This document shows positions 47,993-56,996 of a stretch of 64,000 nucleotides of DNA, in pieces. The stretch is from assembly GCF_001427785.1 (NCBI RefSeq), contig NZ_LMHM01000011.1, forward strand, positions 437,550 to 501,549. Direction: 5' to 3'. Position 1 is the first letter of the stretch. Each line of letters starts with the position of its first letter. Source of the stretch: Lysobacter sp. Root690. GTDB lineage: Bacteria; Pseudomonadota; Gammaproteobacteria; Xanthomonadales; Xanthomonadaceae. A program made the position numbers and the translations under genes. A model generated the notes under the pieces. That model was given only the letters and a program-made list of their open reading frames with translations, made no database searches and was not told the DNA's origin.

Positions 47993-50479
47993 TCAATACT
48001 TCTGCTTAGTCCGCTTGGCCGGCTGCCCACGCGGCGGCAACGGCTTGGCGCCGCGCTCCTCGACCAGGCGGAAGTCGATCTTGCGGTCTTCCACGCTGGC
48101 CTTGAGCACCACGATCGCGACCCGGTCGCCGAGCCGGAACTCGCGCGCGGTGCGCTCGCCCTTGAGCGTCTTGCGGATCGGATCGAAGTGGTAGTAGTCG
48201 TGTGGCAACTGGGTCACGTGGACCAGGCCGTTGACCTTGGATTCGTCGAGTTCGATGAACAGGCCGAAGCTGGTCACGCCGCTGATGGTGCCTTCGAACT
48301 CGCCGCCGACATGCTGCTCCATCCACGCGGCGCGGTAGCGCTCGTCCACCTCGCGCTCGGCCTCGTCGGCGCGGCGCTCGCGTTCGGAGCATTGCAGCGC
48401 CAGCGCGCTCATCTGCCGCGGCGAATAGCCGTACGTGCTCGGCTTGGCCCCGCTGAGCGCGTGCTTGATCGCGCGATGCACCAGCAAGTCCGGATAACGC
48501 CGGATCGGCGAGGTGAAGTGAGCGTAAGCATGCAGCGCCAGGCCGAAGTGGCCGACGTTCTCCGGCGCATACACCGCCAGGCTCTGACTGCGCAGCAGCA
48601 CCGATTCGATCAGCGCGGCATCGGGACGCTCGCGGATCTTCTTCAGCAACGCGGTGAAATCGCGTGGTTCGACCTGATTCCAGGCCGGCATGCGCAGCTT
48701 GAATTCCTTGAGGAACTCCTGCAGATCGGCGTACTTCTGTTCCGGCGGGCGATCGTGGATGCGGTACGGCGCCGGCACTTCCTGCGCGATCAGGTACTTC
48801 GCGGCCTCGACATTGGCCGCGATCATGCATTCCTCGATCAGCTTGTGCGCGTCGTTGCGCTGGAGCATGCCGGCCTGGGTCACTTCGCCGTTGCTGCCGA
48901 GCACGAAGCGCACTTCGCTGGATTCGAATTCGATCGCGCCGCGCTTCTGCCGCGCCTTCAACAACACATGGAACAACTGGTGCAGGCGCTCGATGTTCGG
49001 CAGCAGCGAGCCGATCTGCGCGCGCGCCTCGCTCTTCAATTCTTCCGGGACGTCGCCGACCGCGTTCCAGACCGTGGTGTAGGTCAGGCGCGCGTGCGAG
49101 TTCATCACCGCCTCATAGAACTTCGACTCGCTGACCTGACCCTCGCGATCGATCTGCATGTCGCAGACGAAGCACAGGCGGTCGACCTTCGGGTTCAACG
49201 AGCAGATGCCGTTGGACAAGGTCTCCGGCAGCATCGGCACGACGAAGCCGGGGAAGTACACCGAGGTCGCGCGCTTTTGCGCCTCATCGTCCAGCGGCGT
49301 GCCCGGGCGGACGTAATGCGATACGTCGGCGATCGCGACCACCAGGCGGAAACCGTCGCGGTTGCTTTCGCAATACACCGCGTCGTCGAAGTCCTTCGCG
49401 TCTTCGCCGTCGATGGTGACCAGCGGCAGCTTGCGCAGGTCGACGCGTTGCGCGGCCACCGACTCGGGCACGGTCAGCGGCACCGCCGCGGCTTCGTCGA
49501 GGGTTTCCTGCGGGAACACGTCGGGAATTTCGTGGCCGTGGATCGCCGCCTGCACCGCCAGCGAGGCGGTGAGCTTGTCGCCGAGCACCGCGAGCACGCG
49601 GCCGATCGGCGGACGCTTGTGATCGGGCGCCTGGACCAGTTCGCACACGACCAATTGGCCGTTGTGCGCGTCCATGCGCGCGTCCGGCGGGATCTGCACA
49701 TTGCGCTGGATGCGGCGATCGTCGGGCACGACGTAGCTGATGCCCTGCTCGATCGTGAAGCGGCCGATCAGACGGTTGAGCCGGCGTTCGAGCACTTCCA
49801 CGATCGCGCCTTCGCGGCGGCCGCGCCGGTCCATGCCGGTGACGCTGACCAGCACGCGGTCGCCGTGCATGGCCTTGCGCATTTCGTACGGCGGCAGGAA
49901 CAGGTCGTCGCCCACGCCGCTTTCCGGGCGCAGGAAGCCGAAGCCGTCGGGATTGGCGATCACCACGCCGGGGATCAGGTCCATCTGCGCGGCGGGGGCG
50001 AAATCGCCCTTGCGGTTACGGATCAGCTGGCCGTCGCGAATCATCGCGCCCAGGCGCTTGCCCAGCGCGTCGGCGCGGTCGGGCTCGCTGAGCTTGAGCT
50101 GTTCGGCCAGGGTCTCGGCCGACATCGGGCCGTCGGCCGCGGCCAGGGTCTGCAGGATCAGTTCACGGCTGGCGATCGGCTGCTCGTAGCGCGAGGCTTC
50201 GCGGTCGGCGTAGGGATCGTGGTAAGGCGGCGCTTTGCCGGCCGGGCCTTTGACAGCGGGGCCGGGAACCTGCGGGAGGAAGCTGGCGGGGCCGGACGCG
50301 GCCTTCTTGCGCGGGGTCTTGCTGGCGCCGTGCTGGAGATTGTCGGGCAGCCAGGGCGGGCGCGCCGCGGGCGGCTTGGCGCCGCCTTTCTTGCTGGGAC
50401 CCGGGCCGGCGCCGGTGTGCGAGGGGGTGTTGCCAGTGCCGGGCTTACCGGGCTTCTTACTGTTCGTTTTTTTGGTCAT
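47993..50479 (-). CDS. rnr: Ribonuclease R
   Basis: Processive 3'-5' exoribonuclease of the RNB family that degrades structured RNA. 828 residues. A Lys/Pro/Gly-rich N-terminal tail (about 1-90) precedes a winged-helix region (RELILQTLAAADGPMSAETL), cold-shock domains, the RNB catalytic domain with the Asp-rich motif DGEDAKDFDDAVYC (near 365), and a C-terminal S1 domain (EFEGTISGVTSFGLFIELDE). The C-terminus is short, KRTKQKY, without the longer basic tail of E. coli. Leftward transcription toward rlmB. Confidence 0.96.
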   Translation of the reverse strand: MTKKTNSKKPGKPGTGNTPSHTGAGPGPSKKGGAKPPAARPPWLPDNLQHGASKTPRKKAASGPASFLPQVPGPAVKGPAGKAPPYHDPYADREASRYEQPIASRELILQTLAAADGPMSAETLAEQLKLSEPDRADALGKRLGAMIRDGQLIRNRKGDFAPAAQMDLIPGVVIANPDGFGFLRPESGVGDDLFLPPYEMRKAMHGDRVLVSVTGMDRRGRREGAIVEVLERRLNRLIGRFTIEQGISYVVPDDRRIQRNVQIPPDARMDAHNGQLVVCELVQAPDHKRPPIGRVLAVLGDKLTASLAVQAAIHGHEIPDVFPQETLDEAAAVPLTVPESVAAQRVDLRKLPLVTIDGEDAKDFDDAVYCESNRDGFRLVVAIADVSHYVRPGTPLDDEAQKRATSVYFPGFVVPMLPETLSNGICSLNPKVDRLCFVCDMQIDREGQVSESKFYEAVMNSHARLTYTTVWNAVGDVPEELKSEARAQIGSLLPNIERLHQLFHVLLKARQKRGAIEFESSEVRFVLGSNGEVTQAGMLQRNDAHKLIEECMIAANVEAAKYLIAQEVPAPYRIHDRPPEQKYADLQEFLKEFKLRMPAWNQVEPRDFTALLKKIRERPDAALIESVLLRSQSLAVYAPENVGHFGLALHAYAHFTSPIRRYPDLLVHRAIKHALSGAKPSTYGYSPRQMSALALQCSERERRADEAEREVDERYRAAWMEQHVGGEFEGTISGVTSFGLFIELDESKVNGLVHVTQLPHDYYHFDPIRKTLKGERTAREFRLGDRVAIVVLKASVEDRKIDFRLVEERGAKPLPPRGQPAKRTKQKY

Positions 50480-50967
50480 GGCCTAAATGGTCTCACATCG
50501 CCATGAACGCGGCGTCGCAGCGGCCCCTCGGCAGGGCCGTGAGCGAGGTCGCGCCGGGCCTGCCCGTCGCGCCGATCCCAGCCGCTGAGCGGGCCCGCGA
50601 CGGCACATCCGAAGGTATGCGCGACCACATGCATTCGCGCAGTCGAACCGGCATTTGCCGGATTTTCGAACCAGATCAGCGATTTTGTGCCGCTTATGCA
50701 CCCAAATTTTCAGCGTGGGTTGCTAGGCGTTTCACAGATCGGCCGCCGCCATCGCCGCCCCGCCCCTTGCGTCCGCGCGGCTTTCGCGAAGTCCGCCAGA
50801 GCGCACAAAACCTCGCCGCGCGCGCGGCCTAGGTTCGAAGCGTCCCTGCCCGGCCCGGATCTCGCGCCACCCATCGCCTGGATCCGCTCAGACCGCGCAC
50901 GACACGGCGGCCACCCCGCCGGACTCGCTCCCCTTTGCTTCCGCTCGCCCTGATAAGGAACCGCTCA
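50480..50967. other. Divergent intergenic region, no gene seen
   Basis: About 490 bases between rnr and the first S1 protease gene. A palindrome CCGGCATTTGCCGG (near 50649) followed by ATTTTCGAAC is the only structure noticed. It must hold promoters in both directions; none was clear. Confidence 0.4.
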
Positions 50968-52341
50968 ATGATCGTCAACCACACGCTTCGTATCGCCGTC
51001 CTCGTCGGATTGTCCTGCCTGTCGGCGTCCGCCGCGGCTCAGTCCATCGCGCAGATGGATTCCGCGCCGGTGACCGCGGCGCCTTCGGCCGGCGCCCTGG
51101 GCGCGGCCGAATTCGCCGCCTCGGCGAAAATCTCCGCGCCGCGCGTGCTGAGCCTGGCTCCGCTCACCCGCGCCGACGTCAGCACCTTGCAAGCGCAGCG
51201 CGTGCAGCAGGAAAAAGACGGTCTGCCGCTGCAAATCGGTTTCAACCGCGACGTGCAACGCGGCCGCATCGACTTGAACACCCTGGCCTGGCAACCGCTG
51301 GCCGACGGCGGCCGCGCGGCGCGCTTCGAGATGTCGTCCGAAGGCGCGGTCGCGATGCGCGCGGCACTGTCGCTGAGCGGCGCCGGCGCGAAATCGGCCA
51401 GGCTGCATTTCGGCGGCAACGACGGCCGCGTGTTCGAGAGCCGCGGCGGCGAATTCGCCGGCGCCTCGCCCGGTTGGTCGCCGGTGGTCATGGGCGATAC
51501 GGTCGTGGTCGAGCTGGTGCTGGCCAAGGGCGTGAATCCGAAGGCGTTGCGCTTGAACGTGCCCCGCCTGTCGCATCTGGATGCGAGCCCGGTCGTAGGC
51601 GAAAAAGGCCTCAAGGCCCGGATCGGCGCGAGCGGATCGTGCAACAAGGACATCGTCTGCCGGGTCAATCCCCCGGCGGGATTCGTTTCCACCGCGAAGT
51701 CCGTCGCGCACATGATCTTCACCAATCCACAGGGCACCTTCATCTGCACCGGCACTTTGCTCAACAACAACCACTCGCCGAAGAAGCAGTTGTTCTGGAC
51801 CGCCGCGCATTGCTTCACCGAGCAGAGCGTCGCCGACACCTTGCAGACGTATTGGCTGTTCGACGCCACCACCTGCGGCGGCTCGACCGCGAATCCGTCT
51901 TACAGCGTCCTCACTGGCGGGGCGTTCGTGCGTCATAGCAACACCACGCGCGACACCTCGTTGCTGGAGCTGAAAACCGCGCCGCCGGCGGGCGCGATGT
52001 ACGCGGGTTGGTCCAACGCGTTGATCGGCTCGACCAACACCGCGGTCGAAGGCATCCATCACCCCAGCGGCGATCTCAAGAAATATTCGCTGGGCACGGT
52101 GACCGGATTGTCGTCGTCGGCGCTGGGCAGCTCGCCGCTATATCGCGTGGTCTGGAACACCGGCACCACCGAAGGCGGCTCGTCCGGCTCGGGTCTGTTC
52201 ACCGTGACCAGCAGCGGTGGTTATCAGTTGCGCGGCGGCCTGCTCGGCGGCGGCGCTTCGTGCAGCAACCCGAAATCTCCGGACTATTACTCGCGTTTCG
52301 CCGATATCTATCCGAGCGTCGCGAGTTACTTCAATCCCTGA
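50968..52341 (+). CDS. Secreted lysyl-endopeptidase-like serine protease (S1), copy A
   Basis: 457 residues. The signal peptide (about 1-25) ends in ASAAAQ, followed by a propeptide of about 190 residues and a trypsin-like catalytic domain. The triad is visible: H281 (FWTAAHC), D329 (RDTSLLEL) and S406 (EGGSSGSGL). The domain start (CNKDIVCRV), the IHHPSGDLKKYSLG stretch and the disulfide-type cysteines resemble lysyl endopeptidase of Achromobacter/Lysobacter. Expected to be secreted as a zymogen. The start follows AAGGAACCGCTCA. A strong terminator follows, then a paralogue, copy B. Confidence 0.9.
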   Translation: MIVNHTLRIAVLVGLSCLSASAAAQSIAQMDSAPVTAAPSAGALGAAEFAASAKISAPRVLSLAPLTRADVSTLQAQRVQQEKDGLPLQIGFNRDVQRGRIDLNTLAWQPLADGGRAARFEMSSEGAVAMRAALSLSGAGAKSARLHFGGNDGRVFESRGGEFAGASPGWSPVVMGDTVVVELVLAKGVNPKALRLNVPRLSHLDASPVVGEKGLKARIGASGSCNKDIVCRVNPPAGFVSTAKSVAHMIFTNPQGTFICTGTLLNNNHSPKKQLFWTAAHCFTEQSVADTLQTYWLFDATTCGGSTANPSYSVLTGGAFVRHSNTTRDTSLLELKTAPPAGAMYAGWSNALIGSTNTAVEGIHHPSGDLKKYSLGTVTGLSSSALGSSPLYRVVWNTGTTEGGSSGSGLFTVTSSGGYQLRGGLLGGGASCSNPKSPDYYSRFADIYPSVASYFNP

Positions 52342-52366
52342 TCGTCGACACGGGCTGAAAGTCGCC

Positions 52367-52400
52367 ACCGGCCGCTGCGCAAGCAGCGGCCGGTTTTTTT
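52367..52400 (+). terminator. Rho-independent terminator of protease copy A
   Basis: ACCGGCCGCTGC-GCAA-GCAGCGGCCGGT followed by TTTTTT, about 26 bases after the stop. Confidence 0.93.
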
Positions 52401-52803
52401 CGTCTGCTTCAACAAACCCTGCTCAAGCCCGGTTGCGCAAGCCTTCGCCGCAATAGCGAAGCTGACAAAAAATACCGACGCGAATGCCCAGGCCTCACGC
52501 ATCGTCGGCGCCGCGCGTGCGCCCTGCGCGTGTTGCAATGCCGCAGCTACCGGCCCCATACATCGATCGTGCAAGCGATAGCGCATGCGCGCGCCTGGTC
52601 CCGATCGCCGCATCTGTGATCGCAACCACGCTTGACCGAATCCGTTTCATCGGTAACGGCTTGCACTTCACCGGCTTCCGAGAAGCCCGAATAAGAGCAC
52701 AAAAAAGCCATATCGATGCGGCATAGCGTGCTCACTCCGCGTGGTCACGCGGAGCTTTCGGCCACTGCGCCGACATTCCCCTAGCCACCCAAGGAAACGC
52801 ACG
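52401..52803. other. Intergenic region between the tandem protease genes
   Basis: About 400 bases with no gene. It must hold the promoter of copy B. I saw no conserved block shared with the region upstream of copy A. Confidence 0.4.
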
Positions 52804-54180
52804 ATGATCCGCAAGAACGCACTCTGCCTGGCGCTCGTCGCCGGCCTGTCCTGCTTCTCGATCCAAGCGTCCGCCAAGACCGCCAACGCCGAAATGGATT
52901 CGGCGCCGGTCACCGAAACTCCGTTGGCCGGCGCCATGGGCGCCGCCGATTTCGCGATCTCCGCCAAGGCCGCCGCGCCGCGTCTGGTCAGCCTGGGCCA
53001 GCCGACCAGCCTGGACGTGTCCGCGCTCAAGGACCGCCGGGTCCGCCAGGACAAGAACGGCGAGCCGTTGGAAATCGGCTACGCGCGCAACATCGCGCGC
53101 AGCCAAGTTGATCTCAAGACCTTGAACTGGCTGCCGCTGGCCAATGGCGGTAGCGCCGCGCGCTTCGAAGTGTCCTCGGCCGGCGCGGTCGCGCTGCGCG
53201 CGGGCCTGTCGCTGCGCGGCGCCGGCGCCAAGTCGGCGCTGCTGCATTTCGCCGGCAACGACGGTCGCGTGTTCGAACAAAGCGGCGCGGATTTCGCCGG
53301 CAATGCGCTGGGCTGGTCGCCGGTGGTCGCCGGCGATACCGCCACGGTCGAAATCGTCCTGCCCAAGGGCGTCAGCGCGAAGTCGCTGTCGCTCAACATT
53401 CCGCAGCTCTCGCACCTGGACGTCAGCCCGGCGGCCAGCGAGAAGGCATTGCAGAAGGCCATCGGCGACAGCGATTCATGCGAGAAGGACATCGTGTGCC
53501 GGGTCAGCCCGCCGTCGGGTTTCGTGTCGACGGCCAAGTCGGTCGCGCGCATGACCTTCACCACCGGCGGCGGCACCTACCTGTGCACCGGCACCCTGCT
53601 CAACAACAATTACTCGCCGAAGAAGCGCCTGTTCTGGACCGCCGCGCATTGCATCAGCACCCAGACCGTCGCCAACACCCTGCAGACGTACTGGTTCTAC
53701 GACGTCACCACCTGCAACGGCTCGGTGGTGAATTCGGCTTACACCACGCTCAGCGGCGGCGCCTATCTGCGTCATGCCAACACCACCCGCGACACCGCGC
53801 TGCTCGAACTCAAGACCGCGCCGCCGTCGGGCGCGGTATATGCGGGCTGGTCGAGCTCGGCGATCGCCTCCACCGGCACCGCCATCGAAGGCATCCACCA
53901 CCCGGCCGGCGACGTCAAGAAATACTCGCTGGGTTCGGTGACCGGCCTGTCGACCTCGATCGACGGCAAGTCGCCGCTGTACCGCGTGGTCTGGAACACG
54001 GGCGTCACCGAAGGCGGCTCCTCCGGTTCGGGCCTGTTCACCGTGACCAGCAGCGGCGGCTATCAGCTGCGCGGCGGCCTGTACGGCGGAACCTCGTACT
54101 GCAGCGCGCCGCGCGATCCGGATTACTACTCGCGCTTCTCGGACATCTATTCGAGCGTATCGAGCTATTTCAATCCCTGA
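52804..54180 (+). CDS. Secreted lysyl-endopeptidase-like serine protease (S1), copy B
   Basis: 458 residues, paralogous to copy A along its whole length: signal peptide (about 1-22), propeptide (MDSAPVTETPLAGAMGAADF close to the corresponding part of A) and S1 domain. Triad H282 (FWTAAHC), D330 (RDTALLEL) and S407 (EGGSSGSGL). Both end SSYFNP or ASYFNP. The start follows AAGGAAACGCACG. The catalytic domains differ less than the propeptides, as expected for a duplication with diverging activation or substrate range (inference). A strong terminator follows. Confidence 0.9.
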   Translation: MIRKNALCLALVAGLSCFSIQASAKTANAEMDSAPVTETPLAGAMGAADFAISAKAAAPRLVSLGQPTSLDVSALKDRRVRQDKNGEPLEIGYARNIARSQVDLKTLNWLPLANGGSAARFEVSSAGAVALRAGLSLRGAGAKSALLHFAGNDGRVFEQSGADFAGNALGWSPVVAGDTATVEIVLPKGVSAKSLSLNIPQLSHLDVSPAASEKALQKAIGDSDSCEKDIVCRVSPPSGFVSTAKSVARMTFTTGGGTYLCTGTLLNNNYSPKKRLFWTAAHCISTQTVANTLQTYWFYDVTTCNGSVVNSAYTTLSGGAYLRHANTTRDTALLELKTAPPSGAVYAGWSSSAIASTGTAIEGIHHPAGDVKKYSLGSVTGLSTSIDGKSPLYRVVWNTGVTEGGSSGSGLFTVTSSGGYQLRGGLYGGTSYCSAPRDPDYYSRFSDIYSSVSSYFNP

Positions 54181-54209
54181 TCACTCGGTCTGAACATGCG
54201 TGAAGGACG

Positions 54210-54242
54210 CGGGCCGCTGCCGATGCAGCGGCCCGTTTTTTT
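54210..54242 (+). terminator. Rho-independent terminator of protease copy B
   Basis: CGGGCCGCTGC-CGAT-GCAGCGGCCCG followed by TTTTTTT, about 30 bases after the stop. Confidence 0.93.
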
Positions 54243-54264
54243 AGGCGCGACAACCATCGAATGC

Positions 54265-55224
54265 TTACGGCCAGGGCATTTCGCGCTTGGCGACCTTGGC
54301 GCTGATATCCAGGGACAACTCGCCTTCCAGTGCCGGATAACGCCGCTTCATCGCCGCGATCAAGGCTTTCGAATCCTTGGCCTTGGCCGCCTCTTCATCG
54401 AACGCGCGAATGTAATCGGCGCTGAAACGTACCGCGTCCAAGCTCTGCGCCGAACCGGGCGCGAAGTGACCGGGCACGACGACGTCGGGCTTGAGCGCTT
54501 CGATCTTTTGCAGCGTCGCCAGCCAATCCCGATGCGATTGCGGCGTGGGCGTATCGGCCATGAACAGATGTTCGCCGGCCACCACCGGCACGCCGCCGGC
54601 CACGGTGCGGATCGAAGGAATCCAGACCACGCTGCGGTCCGGCGTCGGCCCATCGAGGCCGACGATCTGCAAGGCCTGCCCTTCCAGCTCGATGTGGTCG
54701 CCTTGCAAGGGCTCGGGGATCACGATGCGCTTGGGCGCATCGGCGCCGAGCTTGGGGCCCCAGTAGGCGAGTTTCGCCGCTTGGGTCGCGCGAATGTGTT
54801 CGACCGTCTGCGGCGTCGCCAGGATCTTCGCCTGCGGAAAGGCGGCCTGCAGCGTGTCCAGGCCGAAGTAGTAATCCGGGTCGCCGTGGCTGATATAGAT
54901 GGTGGTGAGGGTCTTGCCGGACGCCTTGATCCGCTCGACCAGTTCGCGCGCCTGCGCCGCGCCGAACTGCGCGTCGATCAACACCGCATCGCGCGCGCCA
55001 GTGACCAGCACCGAGCTGACCTGGAACAGGCCGTTCTTACCGGGGTTGTAGACCTGGGTCTGCAACGGCTGCGCGGCCGGTTCGGCGGGCTGAGCCGGAG
55101 CACTGGCGGCGGACGCGGTCGGTTCGGCGGTAGACGGCGCTGGTGCGTCGTGCCGAGTGCAAGCGGCGAGGCCTAGGCTCAGGCAGGCCAGCGAAACTGC
55201 GACAGACAATCGGGAGGAGGGCAT
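54265..55224 (-). CDS. MBL-fold lipoprotein with altered metal motif
   Basis: 319 residues. A lipobox (LAAC, acceptor C22) and an Ala/Pro/Thr-rich linker precede a metallo-beta-lactamase fold. The canonical H-x-H-x-D-H motif is replaced by SHGDPDYYFG (H113, D115, D117, Y118): the first His is retained, the second His is Asp and the final His is Tyr. Later candidate ligands are His in VVAGEHLFMADT and VVPGHFAPGS. Metal content or activity may therefore differ from classical hydrolases of this fold. It is leftward and divergent from the CGNR regulator, with the regulator's palindromic operator between them. Confidence 0.85.
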   Translation of the reverse strand: MPSSRLSVAVSLACLSLGLAACTRHDAPAPSTAEPTASAASAPAQPAEPAAQPLQTQVYNPGKNGLFQVSSVLVTGARDAVLIDAQFGAAQARELVERIKASGKTLTTIYISHGDPDYYFGLDTLQAAFPQAKILATPQTVEHIRATQAAKLAYWGPKLGADAPKRIVIPEPLQGDHIELEGQALQIVGLDGPTPDRSVVWIPSIRTVAGGVPVVAGEHLFMADTPTPQSHRDWLATLQKIEALKPDVVVPGHFAPGSAQSLDAVRFSADYIRAFDEEAAKAKDSKALIAAMKRRYPALEGELSLDISAKVAKREMPWP

Positions 55225-55368
55225 GGCGGGGTTCTCCGACGAAAGGGCAGACCAAGGTGGCGGTCAGGGTGAACCAGATCCGGCGCAGATCGCGTGACGG
55301 CTTGCGCGCATGCCGCCCATCGGAAATCCGTCGATGCCGCATTGCCGCCCGGGCCCGAATCGCTATAA

Positions 55369-55390
55369 CCTTTAAAACGAATTTTAAAGG
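55369..55390 (+). promoter_or_regulatory. Perfect palindromic operator before the CGNR gene
   Basis: CCTTTAAAA-CGAA-TTTTAAAGG: two 9-bp arms with a 4-base spacer, 6 bases before the ATG. Its position over the translation start region suggests repression, probably by the gene's own product (inference). Confidence 0.7.
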
Positions 55391-55396
55391 TGAAGC

Positions 55397-56017
55397 ATGC
55401 AACTGGAATTCCATGCCTTCAAACCGGCCGATCTGGTCGGCGGCGACCCTGCCCTGGACTTGGTCAACACCGTCACCGCGCGCGACACCCAGCCGCGCGA
55501 CTGGCTCGACGACTATGCCGGGCTGCTGCGCTGGGCGCGCCAGAGCGAGTTGTTCGCGCGCGGCGATCTGAACACGCTGGACACGCTCGCCGCCGAGTCG
55601 CCGGCCAAGGCCGCGGCCGCGTTGGCGCGCTGCAAGACCTTGCGCGAAACGCTGTGCGAAGCCTTGTACGCGCTCGCCCACGGCCGGCAGCCGGACGATG
55701 CGTCGCTCGACAGCCTCGATCAGGCGCGGCTCGCCGCCTCGCGCGCCGCGCGGCTGGTCTCGCGCGATTCGCGCTTGCAGACGCAATGGTCGGTAGAACG
55801 TTCCGGCCTCGATCTGATCGCGCACGTCATCACCGCGTATGCGATCGAACTGCTCAAGGACGCGCGCCTGGACCGGCTGCGCGTGTGCGACGGCAACGAT
55901 TGCGGCTGGGTGTTCATCGACACCTCCAAGAACGGCCGCCGGCGCTGGTGCGATATGGCCACCTGCGGCAACGTGGCCAAGGCGCGGCGGTTCCAGCAGC
56001 GGCAACGCGACGACTAG
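55397..56017 (+). CDS. ABATE/CGNR zinc-finger putative stress-type transcriptional regulator
   Basis: 206 residues. The N-terminal helical ABATE-like domain (about 1-150, DLVGGDPALDLVNTVTARD) is followed by a C-terminal CGNR zinc finger, RVCDGNDCGWVFID...RRRWCDMATCGNVAKARRF, with cysteine pairs C-x4-C and C-x4-C. This layout belongs to a family of predicted transcription regulators. A perfect AT-rich palindrome overlaps its ribosome-binding region. Targets may include the divergent MBL-fold gene and the downstream beta-propeller gene. Confidence 0.88.
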   Translation: MQLEFHAFKPADLVGGDPALDLVNTVTARDTQPRDWLDDYAGLLRWARQSELFARGDLNTLDTLAAESPAKAAAALARCKTLRETLCEALYALAHGRQPDDASLDSLDQARLAASRAARLVSRDSRLQTQWSVERSGLDLIAHVITAYAIELLKDARLDRLRVCDGNDCGWVFIDTSKNGRRRWCDMATCGNVAKARRFQQRQRDD

Positions 56018-56040
56018 CGCTCCGCGCACAGGACGCCACA

Positions 56041-56976
56041 GTGAACCCAACGCCTCCGCGTCATCCGGAACCCGCCGTGTACTGGCTGGCCAGCGCCCTG
56101 CTCGCCGCGACCTGCGCGACCGCCTACGCCATGGCCTACCACCGTCCCTCGGCGCATGCGCCCGAACCGCTGCGTTGGGCGCCGCCGAATATCAGCAGCG
56201 ACCAATACGAATCCTCGCCGACCTTCAGCCCCGACGGCCGCGAGATCTATTTCATGCGCAGCGACCGGCAATTCGCCAACTGGCGGCTGCTGCATTCGCG
56301 CTGCGAGGCCGGCGGCTGGTCGACGCCAAGCGCGCCACCGTTCGCCGCGTCCAAGCCGGGCCTCGACGCGGACCCGTTCGTGACCGCCGACGGCCGCCGC
56401 CTGTATTTCGTATCCGCGCGCCACGACCCCAAGGGCGAAGACCTCGACATCTACGTCGTCGAACGCACACGCGAAGGCGAATGGAGTCAGCCGCAACGCC
56501 TGCCCGAACCGGTCAATTCGAAAGCGTCCGAACTGCTGCCGCGCGCGACGGCCGACGGTCGTCTTTACTTCGGCTCCAGCCGCGACGGCGGCCATGGCAA
56601 CGGCGATATCTACCTGGCCACGCCGCAAGCCGAGGGCGCCTGGCAGGTGCGCAATCTCGGCTCGCCGGTCAGCACCGCGGCGAACGAGTACGAAGCCGAG
56701 GTTTCGCGCGACGGCCGTCGCATGATCGCGGTGATCGACCGCGGCGACCGCTCGCATCTGTACCGTTTCGAACGCAGCGGCAATGCCTGGAAGGAGCGCG
56801 GCCGCATCGCCGCGCGCGCCGATGTGTTCCAGGTCGGTCCGTTGCTGTCGCCACGCGGCGACCGGCTGTTGTTCGCGCAGGCCGACGGCGAACGCTCCGG
56901 CGAATTCTTCGTGGTCGATCTGACGACGTCGCCCGATAAACGCTGGCCGCCCGATTGCGCGAGCGCCAAGCGCTGA
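56041..56976 (+). CDS. PD40/TolB-like beta-propeller protein, membrane-anchored
   Basis: 311 residues starting with GTG 23 bases after the CGNR stop. A hydrophobic N-terminal segment (YWLASALLAATCATAYAMAY, about 12-31) acts as an anchor or signal. Propeller blades follow with the PD40 pattern SPTFSPDGREIYFMR, FVTADGRRLYFVSAR, PRATADGRLYFGSSRDGGHG and EAEVSRDGRRMIAV. Such proteins often bind polysaccharide or act in envelope signalling, but the role is unknown here. Probably cotranscribed with the CGNR regulator. Confidence 0.78.
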   Translation: MNPTPPRHPEPAVYWLASALLAATCATAYAMAYHRPSAHAPEPLRWAPPNISSDQYESSPTFSPDGREIYFMRSDRQFANWRLLHSRCEAGGWSTPSAPPFAASKPGLDADPFVTADGRRLYFVSARHDPKGEDLDIYVVERTREGEWSQPQRLPEPVNSKASELLPRATADGRLYFGSSRDGGHGNGDIYLATPQAEGAWQVRNLGSPVSTAANEYEAEVSRDGRRMIAVIDRGDRSHLYRFERSGNAWKERGRIAARADVFQVGPLLSPRGDRLLFAQADGERSGEFFVVDLTTSPDKRWPPDCASAKR

Positions 56977-56996
56977 CTACGCCCGCGGCGGCAGCC

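Noticed and set aside
50640-50700. A tRNA-like TTCGAAAATCCGG segment on the minus strand
   Set aside because: No matching acceptor, D or anticodon stems could be assembled; only a short palindrome remains.
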